Of a stretch of DNA of 64,000 bases, positions 1-8,067 are shown one piece after another. Position 1 is the first letter of the stretch, and every line of letters begins with the position of its first letter. The notes beneath the pieces are model-generated. The model was not told the DNA's origin. It did no database searches and was given only the letters and a program-made list of their open reading frames with translations. Position numbers and translations under genes: made by a program. Location: positions 1-64,000 of the forward strand of contig ABHC01000024.1 in the NCBI GenBank assembly GCA_000171835.1. Reading direction: 5' to 3'. Origin of the DNA: an alpha proteobacterium BAL199. GTDB lineage: Bacteria; Pseudomonadota; Alphaproteobacteria; Thalassobaculales; Thalassobaculaceae.

Positions 1-588
1 GGCGTTCTGCTCGGCAATGAAATCGGCGTCGCGCTTCAGATTACGCAGGGGACGCAGCAGATCGCCCAGGCTGGCCTGAACGCCGTCCGCCTTCTCCCCC
101 AGCGTCCGGTCGAGGCCGTCGACCGCCTCGAACAGCGCGACAATCCCCTCGGCATTGTCCGGCGACACGGTGATGTCGGCCAAGGTCGGCCCGACCCGCT
201 CGGCGATCCACTCGACCGCTCCGACCCGGGCCCGCATCCGCTTGATCGGCGGGAAGCAGTCTTCCCAGTGGGCCTCCATGATGCCGCGGATCACCTCGAT
301 GCCCGCCACCAAGCCGTCGAGCCCGGCCTCGCGGTTCAGGGCGAACGTCAACCAGCTGGCGACCAGCAGGTCCTTCGAACGGTTCGCCAGGATGGCGCTG
401 GCCATGCCGACGACCCCCGGCCAGTCGACGGCGGCCGGCCCGGCGCTCTGCATCTTGCCGATCTCGTCTTCGAGCCGGGTGAACTCCTCCTCGTAGCGCA
501 CGTTCTCGCCGGCCGGATCCGGGCCGGGGATCGGATCACGGCCGAGCCCGGCACCGGGCAGATCCAACAACGCCATTCCATCCCCCAT
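1..588 (-). CDS. tssA: TssA/ImpA-family T6SS protein, N-terminal part (runs off window)
   Basis: The first 196 codons of a TssA-family (ImpA N-terminal domain) protein; the 3' part lies left of the window. TssA organises baseplate and sheath assembly in T6SS. The translated start carries the acidic stretch NVRYEEEFTRLEDEI typical of ImpA N-terminal domains, then VDWPGV and a helical region ending in LLRPLRNLKRDADF. I chose the ATG at 588 because a GGAG lies seven bases upstream. A second in-frame ATG at 576 starts MALLDLPGAG and is a possible alternative. It follows the pseudokinase gene by 72 bases on the same strand, so the two are probably co-transcribed. Family assignment is fairly firm; the exact TssA subtype cannot be told without the C-terminus. 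Confidence 0.85.
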   Translation of the reverse strand, partial: MGDGMALLDLPGAGLGRDPIPGPDPAGENVRYEEEFTRLEDEIGKMQSAGPAAVDWPGVVGMASAILANRSKDLLVASWLTFALNREAGLDGLVAGIEVIRGIMEAHWEDCFPPIKRMRARVGAVEWIAERVGPTLADITVSPDNAEGIVALFEAVDGLDRTLGEKADGVQASLGDLLRPLRNLKRDADFIAEQNA

Positions 589-660
589 GCGCCGGCTCCG
601 TCCCACGCATGCTACCGCTCCCTCCGGGGCGTTCCAACCCCTGGTCGAGCGCCCGCTCGC

Positions 661-1641
661 CTATCGCGGCCGGCGCCGCACCAGGCGCCCGAACCAGCCC
701 GGATCCTCCAGGGAAACCATGAAGGTCTCGGCCGTCGCCGGATCGCCGTCGGGCGTCCCGGCCAACCCGCGGAGCAGGGCCCGCCAGGCCGCCTCGCTCA
801 ACCCCGGCGGCCGGACCGGCGGTGCTTCGGGGCGGACCGCCCCCCCGGCCAGCAACGCGTGGACGACCCGAGCGAGCGCGAGAACGTCGCCGGACGGCGC
901 CGGAGCGACCGGGGACGACGCCGCGCCCAGACCGAAATCCAGCACGTGCACCGCCTCGTCGGCCGACAGCAGCACGGTCTCCAGGCTAAGCCCGCCATGC
1001 GCCAATCCGGCCCGATGCGCCTCCGTCAGGCCGTCGGCGATCCGGTGGCCGATGGGCAGGACATTGCGCAACGGCCAGCCCATGCCGAGGCCGCCGCCGA
1101 GCAGGCTGTGCAGCGTCCGCCCGGCCCGGTGTTCCGAAACCACGATCAGCCGATGGCCATCGCGGACCACATCGGACGGCACGTCGAACACCGGATGCGC
1201 GAGGCTGCGGACCTCGGCGGCGACCCGGTCGATCCGGGCCGCCAGTCCCGGCTCCGCCCCCCGGTCGGCGTCGAGCATGGTGAGGCTGACCAGCCGTCGA
1301 CCAGGGTCGCCGACCCGCCACGCGCGATCGACCGCCCGGTAGGCGACTCCCGCCGGTCGCCGGCCGATGACGGCGTCCAGTTCATAGCGATCGGCGACGA
1401 CCCGGCCGAGCATCCGAGCCAGGGGATCGCCGGCCGGCGCCGGCGACCCGCCGCTTGCCGATTGACCGGAGGGGACCGCGCCGCCGTAGACCCGTCGCGG
1501 TCCGGTGCGCTGCGTCGGATGGTCGTCGCCCCCGGCCGGGCTGACCGGCCAACGGACAAGCCCTGCCCGGTCGCGCGAGCGCTCGTCCCACTGCGGCGCG
1601 ATTCCGGTGTCGTCTGCCGAGGCTGGATCACGATCGACCAC
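661..1641 (-). CDS. T6SS-associated kinase-fold protein, probable pseudokinase
   Basis: 326 aa from a GTG start with no clear ribosome site, so the start is uncertain. The first 75 residues look disordered. A protein-kinase-like domain follows from RVVADRYELDAVIG (glycine-loop position) to the end. The fold markers are present in order but the catalytic ones are lost: the usual HRDLKPEN loop reads AHGGLSLETVLL, so the catalytic Asp is absent. No lysine stands in the beta-3 strand (RRLVSLTML). The DFG motif survives (VLDFGLGAA). T6SS loci often encode an active Ser/Thr kinase (PpkA) that phosphorylates the FHA protein; here an FHA protein is encoded on the opposite arm. I infer a scaffold or regulatory pseudokinase. 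A divergent active kinase is less likely. Confidence 0.75.
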   Translation of the reverse strand: MVDRDPASADDTGIAPQWDERSRDRAGLVRWPVSPAGGDDHPTQRTGPRRVYGGAVPSGQSASGGSPAPAGDPLARMLGRVVADRYELDAVIGRRPAGVAYRAVDRAWRVGDPGRRLVSLTMLDADRGAEPGLAARIDRVAAEVRSLAHPVFDVPSDVVRDGHRLIVVSEHRAGRTLHSLLGGGLGMGWPLRNVLPIGHRIADGLTEAHRAGLAHGGLSLETVLLSADEAVHVLDFGLGAASSPVAPAPSGDVLALARVVHALLAGGAVRPEAPPVRPPGLSEAAWRALLRGLAGTPDGDPATAETFMVSLEDPGWFGRLVRRRPR

Positions 1642-1750
1642 CGGATCAGTGTCCGATGATTCGCGGCCGGGTGTCGAGGTCCGCGTTGGTTGCGTCCCGG
1701 GGCCAATCGAGGCTTACTGCTGTCAATCTGTGCGCAGCGGGAGAACCGCC
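1642..1750. promoter_or_regulatory. Divergent promoter region of the T6SS arms
   Basis: A 109-base gap separates the leftward pseudokinase/tssA arm from the rightward tssBC-like/tssM arm, so both promoters must lie here or within the 5' codons. The rightward gene has a GGGAG six bases before its ATG. I see no convincing sigma-54 or sigma-70 hexamer pair and no clear palindrome. Confidence 0.5.
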
Positions 1751-3541
1751 ATGACGTCCAATGCCGCCCCCGCGGGACCCGGCACGAGCGGCCGGCCCGG
1801 TGACATGCCGACGCTCCAGTTCCGTTCGCTGCCGCTGCGGATCGTGATTGCCGGACAATTCGGACTGGAGCCGGGTCGGCTCCACCGGCTCGATTCGGAT
1901 GGCGTCGCCGGGCTCCTCGACCGGACATCGCCCAGCCTGTCGATTCGCGTGGCCGACCGGCTGCGCGACGACGGCACGGAACTGCCCGTTCACCTCGCCT
2001 TCCGGCACCGGCGCGACTTCGCGCCCGCCGCCGTGATTCGGGCGCTGCCCGATCTCGCCCGGGCGTTCGCCGTCCGCGACGCCCTGCGGGCCGGCCGCTC
2101 GCCCGGCGACGTCTCGGACCTGCCGGCCGTCCATCGGGCGCTGGCGGATCGCACCGCCATGCGATCGCCCGCCGCGGCCTCGCCCGCCGCCGGCGTTCGC
2201 ACGCCCTCGGTCGACGAGCCAGCGGGCGATTCCGGCGACGATTCCATCGATCGGCTGCTCGACCTGGTCGACACGCCGGGGGCGCCCAGCGGCCCGGCCG
2301 CCGACCCGACCGCCGACCCGGCACGACGGGCGCTGAGCGGCTTCATCTCCGAAGTGACGCGCACCTCCAAGCGGCCGAGCCCGCGATCCGAAGCGCCGCC
2401 CGCGGATCTGGAAACGACCCTCGGCGACCAGATCGCGGCGGTCCTGGATCATCCGGAGTTCCAGGCGCGGGAGGGCGCTTGGGCAGCCTTGCGTTTCCTG
2501 ATCCGCCGGATCGACCGGGAGGCGCGGATCACCGTCGACGTGCTGGAGGCCGGTGCCGGCGACGCCGCCGACGCGCTGGAAGCCACGGTTCCGGAGGATG
2601 ACGCGGATCCCGCCGGCCCGGTCCGCATCGTCGTCGATCTCACGGATTACGACCCCAGCGACCGCGACTTGGCCAGGCTGCGCCGGCTGGCGGCGTTCGG
2701 CGCATCCAGGCGAGCCGTGGTTCTGGCCAACGCCAGCGCCGATTTCGCCGGCGTGCCGGGGGCCGTCGCGTTGGCCGCCATGCACGATCCGGAAACCCGC
2801 TTCGCCGAGGATCGCTACGCCGGCTGGCGTTCCCTGCGCGACGACCCCGACACCAACTGGCTCGGTCTCTGTCTCAGCCGCCTGCTGCTCCGCGACGCCC
2901 ACGACGCGCACGCCGATCGGGCCCTGTCGTTCCACGCCGCGCAGCGGGTTGGCCGCCCCCTGGATGCCGGGGTCGCACCGGCGGTCGCCGAGGCGATCCT
3001 GGCGGCCGCGGCGCGAACCGACTGGCCATGCTCGGTCGGGACGGCGAGCAAGGCGCTGGTGGAAAATCTCGTGCTGCCGGCGCACCCGCTCGACGGTTTC
3101 GACGCTCCGGTGCATCCCACCCTGTCCGTCAACGCGGCCGACAGCATCGCCGATGCCGGTCTGATCACCCTGGTCGCCGAACGCGGGCGCGACCAGGCGC
3201 ACCTGCTCAGGCTGCCGTCGGTGCGCAGCGCGCCGGGCCGGGGGTCGGCCCTGCCGGCCGCCCTGTTCCAGTCGCAAATCGTGCACGGGGTGCAGTGGAA
3301 CGCCGATCGGCTGTTCGCCTCGGCGCCGCCGGCCGTGGTACGCGACCGGGTCCAGGCCTATCTTGGCGCTCTGGTCCGCGACACCGGCGCCGGATCGGGC
3401 GCCGACGTCGCACTGGAGAACGACGACGATGGGCTGGTCGTGCTGGCGATTCAGGTTCGCTCGGGTGCCCGTGCGTCGCCCGGCGCGTCCATGGCGTTCG
3501 ACATCCCGCTCGGCGCCGAAGACGCCGAGCGGGATGGATGA
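1751..3541 (+). CDS. TssB/TssC-fusion-like sheath domain protein
   Basis: 596 aa. The start is the ATG at 1751, preceded by GGGAG six bases upstream; the open frame extends further 5' but without a better start. The N-terminal ~150 residues look TssB-like (LRIVIAGQFGLEPGRL, then a DRLRDDGTELPVHLAF segment). The C-terminal ~400 look TssC-like: DHPEFQAREGAWAALRFLI matches the conserved TssC region around HHPDFQALEAAWRGL, followed by an acidic VDLTDYDPSD segment. In standard T6SS the small (TssB) and large (TssC) contractile sheath subunits are separate genes. Here one degenerate chain seems to combine both. It heads an operon with tagH and tssJKLM. It may be a second sheath-like protein beside true tssB/tssC outside the window. 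Family call is good, role is inference. Confidence 0.7.
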   Translation: MTSNAAPAGPGTSGRPGDMPTLQFRSLPLRIVIAGQFGLEPGRLHRLDSDGVAGLLDRTSPSLSIRVADRLRDDGTELPVHLAFRHRRDFAPAAVIRALPDLARAFAVRDALRAGRSPGDVSDLPAVHRALADRTAMRSPAAASPAAGVRTPSVDEPAGDSGDDSIDRLLDLVDTPGAPSGPAADPTADPARRALSGFISEVTRTSKRPSPRSEAPPADLETTLGDQIAAVLDHPEFQAREGAWAALRFLIRRIDREARITVDVLEAGAGDAADALEATVPEDDADPAGPVRIVVDLTDYDPSDRDLARLRRLAAFGASRRAVVLANASADFAGVPGAVALAAMHDPETRFAEDRYAGWRSLRDDPDTNWLGLCLSRLLLRDAHDAHADRALSFHAAQRVGRPLDAGVAPAVAEAILAAAARTDWPCSVGTASKALVENLVLPAHPLDGFDAPVHPTLSVNAADSIADAGLITLVAERGRDQAHLLRLPSVRSAPGRGSALPAALFQSQIVHGVQWNADRLFASAPPAVVRDRVQAYLGALVRDTGAGSGADVALENDDDGLVVLAIQVRSGARASPGASMAFDIPLGAEDAERDG

Positions 3542-3637
3542 TCGACGTCAGCCCGGTTGCTCGTGCGGGCCGACGGTGCAAGGTTCGCGCAGTGCCGAGC
3601 CGCCAACGCTGGAGAGAATCGTGACGGAGCCCGTCGT

Positions 3638-5266
3638 ATGGAACTGAGGTTGGAAATCATCAGCTTTCAGAAGTCGCTGATGGGTGACGCCCAGTCGCAG
3701 ACCTTCGACGAAACCGGCGGATCGATCGGCCGGGGGCGCGACAGTACCTGGGTGCTGCCGGATCCGAACCGCTACGTTTCCACGCGCCACGCCGAGATCG
3801 GCTTCAGCGGCGGCCGGTTCCACATCACCGACACCAGCACCAACGGGGTGTTCCTGAACGGTTCGGCGACCGCGATCGGCCGCGACCAGCGGGTCCCGCT
3901 GTCGGACGGCGACCGGCTGGTTCTCGGCGACTACGAGATCGCGGTCAGGCAGGAGGCCAACAGCCGCCGCCCGGAGGCGCCGCGGCCGGCCAAGGCGACC
4001 CCGGCGGTGTTCGAACGCTCCGGCGAGGCGCCGCCGAAGGACATCCTCGACGTCATCGACCGGCGCCGCAACGAACCCCGGCTCGGCCGCCTCGAAATTC
4101 CGGCCGACGCCTTCGACGATCCGGCCCCGCCGCCCGCCGCGCCGCCACGGCTGTCAGCGGTGCCGCCGCCGGCATCCCGGGGACCGATTCCGCCGCCGCC
4201 GCCGCGCCGCCAGGCACCGCCCGCCCGCCCGGAACCGGCCGCCCGCGTCGAGCCGACGATCGCACCGAAGTCGACGGCCCCGTCCATACCGGACGGCATC
4301 GACTTCGGCCCGACCGCCGCCACAACGGCGCCGGCCGCACCGACCCAGGCGCCCCAGCCGGCGGCGTCCCCGACGGTTCTGCCGGACGACCTCGACGCGT
4401 TTCTGCCGGCCCCGCCGGCCGCACGACCGACGCCGAGGGTGCCGCCCGGGCTTGGCACGCCGCCGGCGCCCGCTTCCCCTCCCACCGGTGCGACCCGGCC
4501 GCTGCTGCCCGACGACGATCTCGACGACCTGCTGCCGACACCGGCGTCCAAGCCGGAGACCGCGGGGCAACGGCCGCCCGCGGTCGTCCCGCCGCTGCCG
4601 GAGGCGCCGATGCCGCAGCCCGGCCCCGCCGAGCGACTGCTGCCCGAGGGCGTGCCGCTGCTCCGGCCGATGCCCGGGACCGGAAACCGGCCGCAGCCCC
4701 TGTCGCCGGCGGCCCCCGTCGAACGGGCTATGCCCTCGCCGGGCGTACCGCCGATCGCGGCGCCGCGGGACACGGTCCCGGCGGCGACGGCGGCACAATC
4801 CGACGGGATGGTCTCGGCACTGGCCGCCGGCCTGGGAGTCGATCCCCGCGCCTTGGACGGACTGGATCCCGCGGCGACCGTCACGCTGGTCGGACGCGCC
4901 GCCCGGTCGGCGGCGCTCGGCATCGCCGGTGCCCTCGACGCCCGCAACGCTCTGGCACGGATCGCCGGGCTGGATCCGAGCGCGTTCGATCCGGACGACG
5001 ACAACCCGTTCCTGGTGTTCCGATCCGGCGAGGCGGCGCTCAAGCAGTCGCTGTCGGCCACCGAGCCGTCGCAGACCCTGGACGCGGCGACCCGGCAATC
5101 GGTAGCGACCCTCAGCGCCAACGCTTCCGCGGCGGCGGTCGCGCTGGAGACCCTGCTCGACCGCTTCGAAACCACAAATCCGCCGCAATCGGCTGACGAA
5201 GTTCGAGAAATCTTCGGCACAAGCTTCCTGAACGCGTATCATCGCGAAATCAGTCGACCGAGATAG
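3638..5266 (+). CDS. tagH: FHA-domain T6SS regulator TagH
   Basis: 542 aa from ATG 3638. The N-terminal FHA domain (about residues 20-100) carries GSIGRGRDSTWVLPD, the STRHAEI phosphothreonine-binding core and TSTNGVFLNG. A long proline/alanine-rich linker (about residues 105-390) holds two repeated PDDDLDDLLP-type acidic motifs. The C-terminal domain from VSALAAGLGVDPRAL to about residue 540 is the type VI FHA C-terminal domain. FHA proteins of this kind are post-translational switches of T6SS assembly, normally recognising a Thr phosphorylated by PpkA. Since the only local kinase looks inactive, the phosphorylating enzyme is unclear. It sits 24 bases upstream of tssJ in the same operon. Confidence 0.85.
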   Translation: MELRLEIISFQKSLMGDAQSQTFDETGGSIGRGRDSTWVLPDPNRYVSTRHAEIGFSGGRFHITDTSTNGVFLNGSATAIGRDQRVPLSDGDRLVLGDYEIAVRQEANSRRPEAPRPAKATPAVFERSGEAPPKDILDVIDRRRNEPRLGRLEIPADAFDDPAPPPAAPPRLSAVPPPASRGPIPPPPPRRQAPPARPEPAARVEPTIAPKSTAPSIPDGIDFGPTAATTAPAAPTQAPQPAASPTVLPDDLDAFLPAPPAARPTPRVPPGLGTPPAPASPPTGATRPLLPDDDLDDLLPTPASKPETAGQRPPAVVPPLPEAPMPQPGPAERLLPEGVPLLRPMPGTGNRPQPLSPAAPVERAMPSPGVPPIAAPRDTVPAATAAQSDGMVSALAAGLGVDPRALDGLDPAATVTLVGRAARSAALGIAGALDARNALARIAGLDPSAFDPDDDNPFLVFRSGEAALKQSLSATEPSQTLDAATRQSVATLSANASAAAVALETLLDRFETTNPPQSADEVREIFGTSFLNAYHREISRPR

Positions 5267-5290
5267 AGCGACATCGGGGAGAAGCAGGGG

Positions 5291-5797
5291 ATGTGGCATC
5301 GAGCGCGCGCGGCGATCGGGGGCTTGCGACGGTCTGCGGTTCTCGCCGCCGTCCTGGTGCTGACGGCGTGCGGGTCGTCGACCCCGGACCCGACAACGGT
5401 GTCGATGACGATCTCGGCCTCCGCGTCGATCAACCCGAACAGCTCGTCCGAGCCGTCCCCCGTGGTGTTGCGGATCTACCAACTGAAGTCCGACAGCGCG
5501 TTCAAGGCGGCCGAATTCTCGGAAATGTTCTACAACGACCGCAAGGTCCTCGGCGGCGATCTCCTGGGTCAGAAGGAGTTCAACGTGAAGCCGGGCGGCA
5601 AGCTGACCTATGACGACACGGTCAGCCCGGAAACCCGCTACATCGGCATTGTTGCGGGCTTCCGGGACATCGACAACGCCACGTGGCGAATCATTGAAAC
5701 GGCGACGCCGGCAGATCAAAATGCCTTCATCGTCAGTGTCGATTCGTTGTCGGTTTCTTTTCAGCGTCCGAGTTCAAGCTGGTGGAATATCTTTTGA
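5291..5797 (+). CDS. tssJ: T6SS outer-membrane lipoprotein TssJ
   Basis: 168 aa. A lipoprotein signal peptide ends in the lipobox LTAC, placing the mature protein in the periplasm-facing leaflet of the outer membrane. The beta-rich mature part has the TssJ hallmarks PVVLRIYQLKSDSAFKAAEF and a C-terminal IVSVDSLSVSF strand. TssJ anchors the TssJLM membrane complex through TssM. A GGGAG and AGGGG lie just upstream of the ATG. Length and position between tagH and tssK fit the family. Confidence 0.92.
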   Translation: MWHRARAAIGGLRRSAVLAAVLVLTACGSSTPDPTTVSMTISASASINPNSSSEPSPVVLRIYQLKSDSAFKAAEFSEMFYNDRKVLGGDLLGQKEFNVKPGGKLTYDDTVSPETRYIGIVAGFRDIDNATWRIIETATPADQNAFIVSVDSLSVSFQRPSSSWWNIF

Positions 5798-5845
5798 TCG
5801 TCTGGAACCTCGGGCTAACCGGGATCAGCAAACAACGGGACCGGC

Positions 5846-7180
5846 ATGGCGACGGAAAATAAGCCTCTTTGGCTCGAGGGGATGTTCATGCGTCCCCACC
5901 ATTTTCAGCAGCACGACCGCTTTCTGGAAGCCCATGTCGAATCCCGCGTGACCGGCCTTCGCCCCTACGCCTGGGGCGTCACGGCGCTGGACATCGACGC
6001 CCAGGCTCTCGGCATCGGCAAGGTCGCGGTGCTGCGGCTGCGCGCGGTGATGCCGGACGGCACGCCGGTCGAGGTTCCCAGCCATGGCCTGACCCTGGCG
6101 CCGCGCGACATCCCGACCAATTTCGCGAACCGGCGGGTGTTCCTGGCGCTGCCGGCACGCAGCGGCGACGGCCCCGAGATCGACCCGGAGAACGACGGCC
6201 GCATCGATCCGCGGTTCCGGACGGCGGGACGCAGCCTGCGCAGCAGCACCGAGCGCACGTCCACGGAAATCGACGTCCAGGTGGCGATCCCCAATCTGCG
6301 TCTGGTTCTGGAAGGGGAGCCGGTCGACGATCTGGTCCTGCTGGCGATCGCCCGGGTCAAAGAACGCAGCCCCGACGGGGCCGTGGTCCTGGATGACGGC
6401 TTCCTGACCCCGGCGCTGGATTGCGCGGCCGACGACGGCTTCGGCCGGTTCATCGGCGAGATCGCCGCCCTGCTGCGGCGGCGGGGCGAGGCCCTGGCGG
6501 ATATGGTCGATCCGGCGCGCGCCGACGGCGTGTCGACCATATCGGACTTCCTGCTGCTTCAGCTGGTAAACCGTTTCGAGCCGCTGTTCGACCATCTGTC
6601 GAGCGTTCGCCCCCTGCATCCGGAGGCGGTGTACGCCATCGCCCTGCAGCTCGCCGGCGAACTCTCGACCTTCGACGGCTCGCGGCGCCCCCCCAGGTTC
6701 CCGACCTACGTCCACGACCAGCTGGATACCTGCTTCGGGCCGTTGCTTCGGCACATCCGACAGGCGCTCAGCATCGTCACCGAACGTTCGGCCCAGCAGC
6801 TGCCGATCGAAGCCCGGAAGTACGGCGTCTACGTCTCGATCATCGCCGATCAGAACCTGCTGCGGCAGGCCCGCTTCGTGCTGGCGGTCCGCGCCAACGT
6901 GGACAGCGCCGACATCCTGCGCGCCTTCCCGAACCAGGTGAAGATCGGGCCGGTGGAGGAGATCCGCAATCTGGTGAACCTGCAGCTTCCCGGCATCGGG
7001 CTGCGCGCCCTGCCGGTCGCGCCGCGGGAGATCCCGTACCACAGCGACACCGCGTATTTCGAACTGGACCGGGGTGCGGAGCTGTGGGACAAGCTGATCG
7101 GATCGGCGTCGTTCGCGTTCCACGTGGCCGGCGAGTATCCCGGCATTCGCCTGGAATTCTGGGCCATCCGGGAGAGCTGA
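5846..7180 (+). CDS. tssK: T6SS baseplate protein TssK
   Basis: 444 aa, normal TssK length. The N-terminus reads LWLEGMFMRPHHFQQHDRFLEAH, the most conserved stretch of the family, and the C-terminus ends in LEFWAIRES. TssK trimers link the phage-like baseplate to the TssJLM membrane complex in the inner membrane. It is the fourth gene of the rightward arm, and tssL starts three bases after its stop, which suggests translational coupling. Confidence 0.95.
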   Translation: MATENKPLWLEGMFMRPHHFQQHDRFLEAHVESRVTGLRPYAWGVTALDIDAQALGIGKVAVLRLRAVMPDGTPVEVPSHGLTLAPRDIPTNFANRRVFLALPARSGDGPEIDPENDGRIDPRFRTAGRSLRSSTERTSTEIDVQVAIPNLRLVLEGEPVDDLVLLAIARVKERSPDGAVVLDDGFLTPALDCAADDGFGRFIGEIAALLRRRGEALADMVDPARADGVSTISDFLLLQLVNRFEPLFDHLSSVRPLHPEAVYAIALQLAGELSTFDGSRRPPRFPTYVHDQLDTCFGPLLRHIRQALSIVTERSAQQLPIEARKYGVYVSIIADQNLLRQARFVLAVRANVDSADILRAFPNQVKIGPVEEIRNLVNLQLPGIGLRALPVAPREIPYHSDTAYFELDRGAELWDKLIGSASFAFHVAGEYPGIRLEFWAIRES

Positions 7181-7183
7181 TCC

Positions 7184-8059
7184 GTGCGTCCACCGACAAC
7201 CATCGACGAAGATCCGACGATCGTGCAGACCCGGCCCGGCACCGCTCGGCGGATGGAGCCGTCCGCTGCCGATGCCGGTCCGGCGACGGTCGCGGCCCGG
7301 CCGACGCGGCGGCCGGCCGCCGCCACCCTCGCCCCGGTCGACCTCAAGTCGTATCAGAGCCGCAATGCCTACCCGAAGAACCCGCTGATCACCGCGGCCG
7401 GCACGCTGTTCGATCTGATGATCGAGCTTGCCGCGACCTCGGAGCATCCCGACGTCGCCGAACTGCAGCGCAAGGTCGTCAATGAGATCCAGCAATTCGA
7501 GCAGCGGGCGACCGCCGCGGGATGCCCGAACGATCACGTGCTGTCAGCCCGCTACGCGCTGTGTTCGGCGCTCGACGAGGTGGTTCTGATGACCTCCTGG
7601 GGCGGCGAGAGCGTCTGGAGCCAGCGCAGCCTGCTGTCGATCTTTCAGAACGAGACCTGGGGCGGCGAGAAGGTCTTCGTGCTGCTGCAGAAGCTGCGCC
7701 AGGATCCGGCGCGCAACCTGGACGTCAACGAGCTGATCGGCCTGGTTCTCGCGCTCGGTTTCGAGGGCCGGTTCCGGGTCCTGGAAAACGGGCGCGCCGA
7801 ACTGACGGACCTGCGCAATGAACTGTACCGCGAGATCAACCGGCAACGCAGCCGGGCTCCGAAAGCCCTGAGCGTCGACTGGGAGGGCGTCAACACCGGG
7901 CGCAGCCTGCGCAACGTCATGCCGCTGTGGGTGGTGTTCGCCCTGACCGGCCTGACGATCCTCGGGATGTTCACGCTGTTCGACATCCGCCTGAACCAAA
8001 TCAAGGCTCCTGCCCTGGCGCGGGTCAACATGATCGCCGTCGACGGATCGGGGTCTTAA
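7184..8059 (+). CDS. tssL: T6SS inner-membrane protein TssL (DotU type)
   Basis: 291 aa from a GTG start. The first ~60 residues are low-complexity (Ala/Arg/Pro rich). Residues ~65-230 form the cytoplasmic DotU domain (NPLITAAGTLFDLMIEL, ARYALCSALDEVVLMTSWGG). A single C-terminal transmembrane helix (VVFALTGLTILGMFTLF) is followed by a short periplasmic tail. There is no OmpA-like peptidoglycan-binding extension, so this is the short form of TssL. It partners with TssM and TssJ. Confidence 0.93.
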   Translation: MRPPTTIDEDPTIVQTRPGTARRMEPSAADAGPATVAARPTRRPAAATLAPVDLKSYQSRNAYPKNPLITAAGTLFDLMIELAATSEHPDVAELQRKVVNEIQQFEQRATAAGCPNDHVLSARYALCSALDEVVLMTSWGGESVWSQRSLLSIFQNETWGGEKVFVLLQKLRQDPARNLDVNELIGLVLALGFEGRFRVLENGRAELTDLRNELYREINRQRSRAPKALSVDWEGVNTGRSLRNVMPLWVVFALTGLTILGMFTLFDIRLNQIKAPALARVNMIAVDGSGS

Positions 8060-8067
8060 GGTCCGCC

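Noticed and set aside
4154-5719. Long minus-strand open frames opposite tagH and tssJ
   Set aside because: Arg/Gly/Pro-rich shadow frames caused by high GC; no domain, and the plus strand holds clear T6SS genes.
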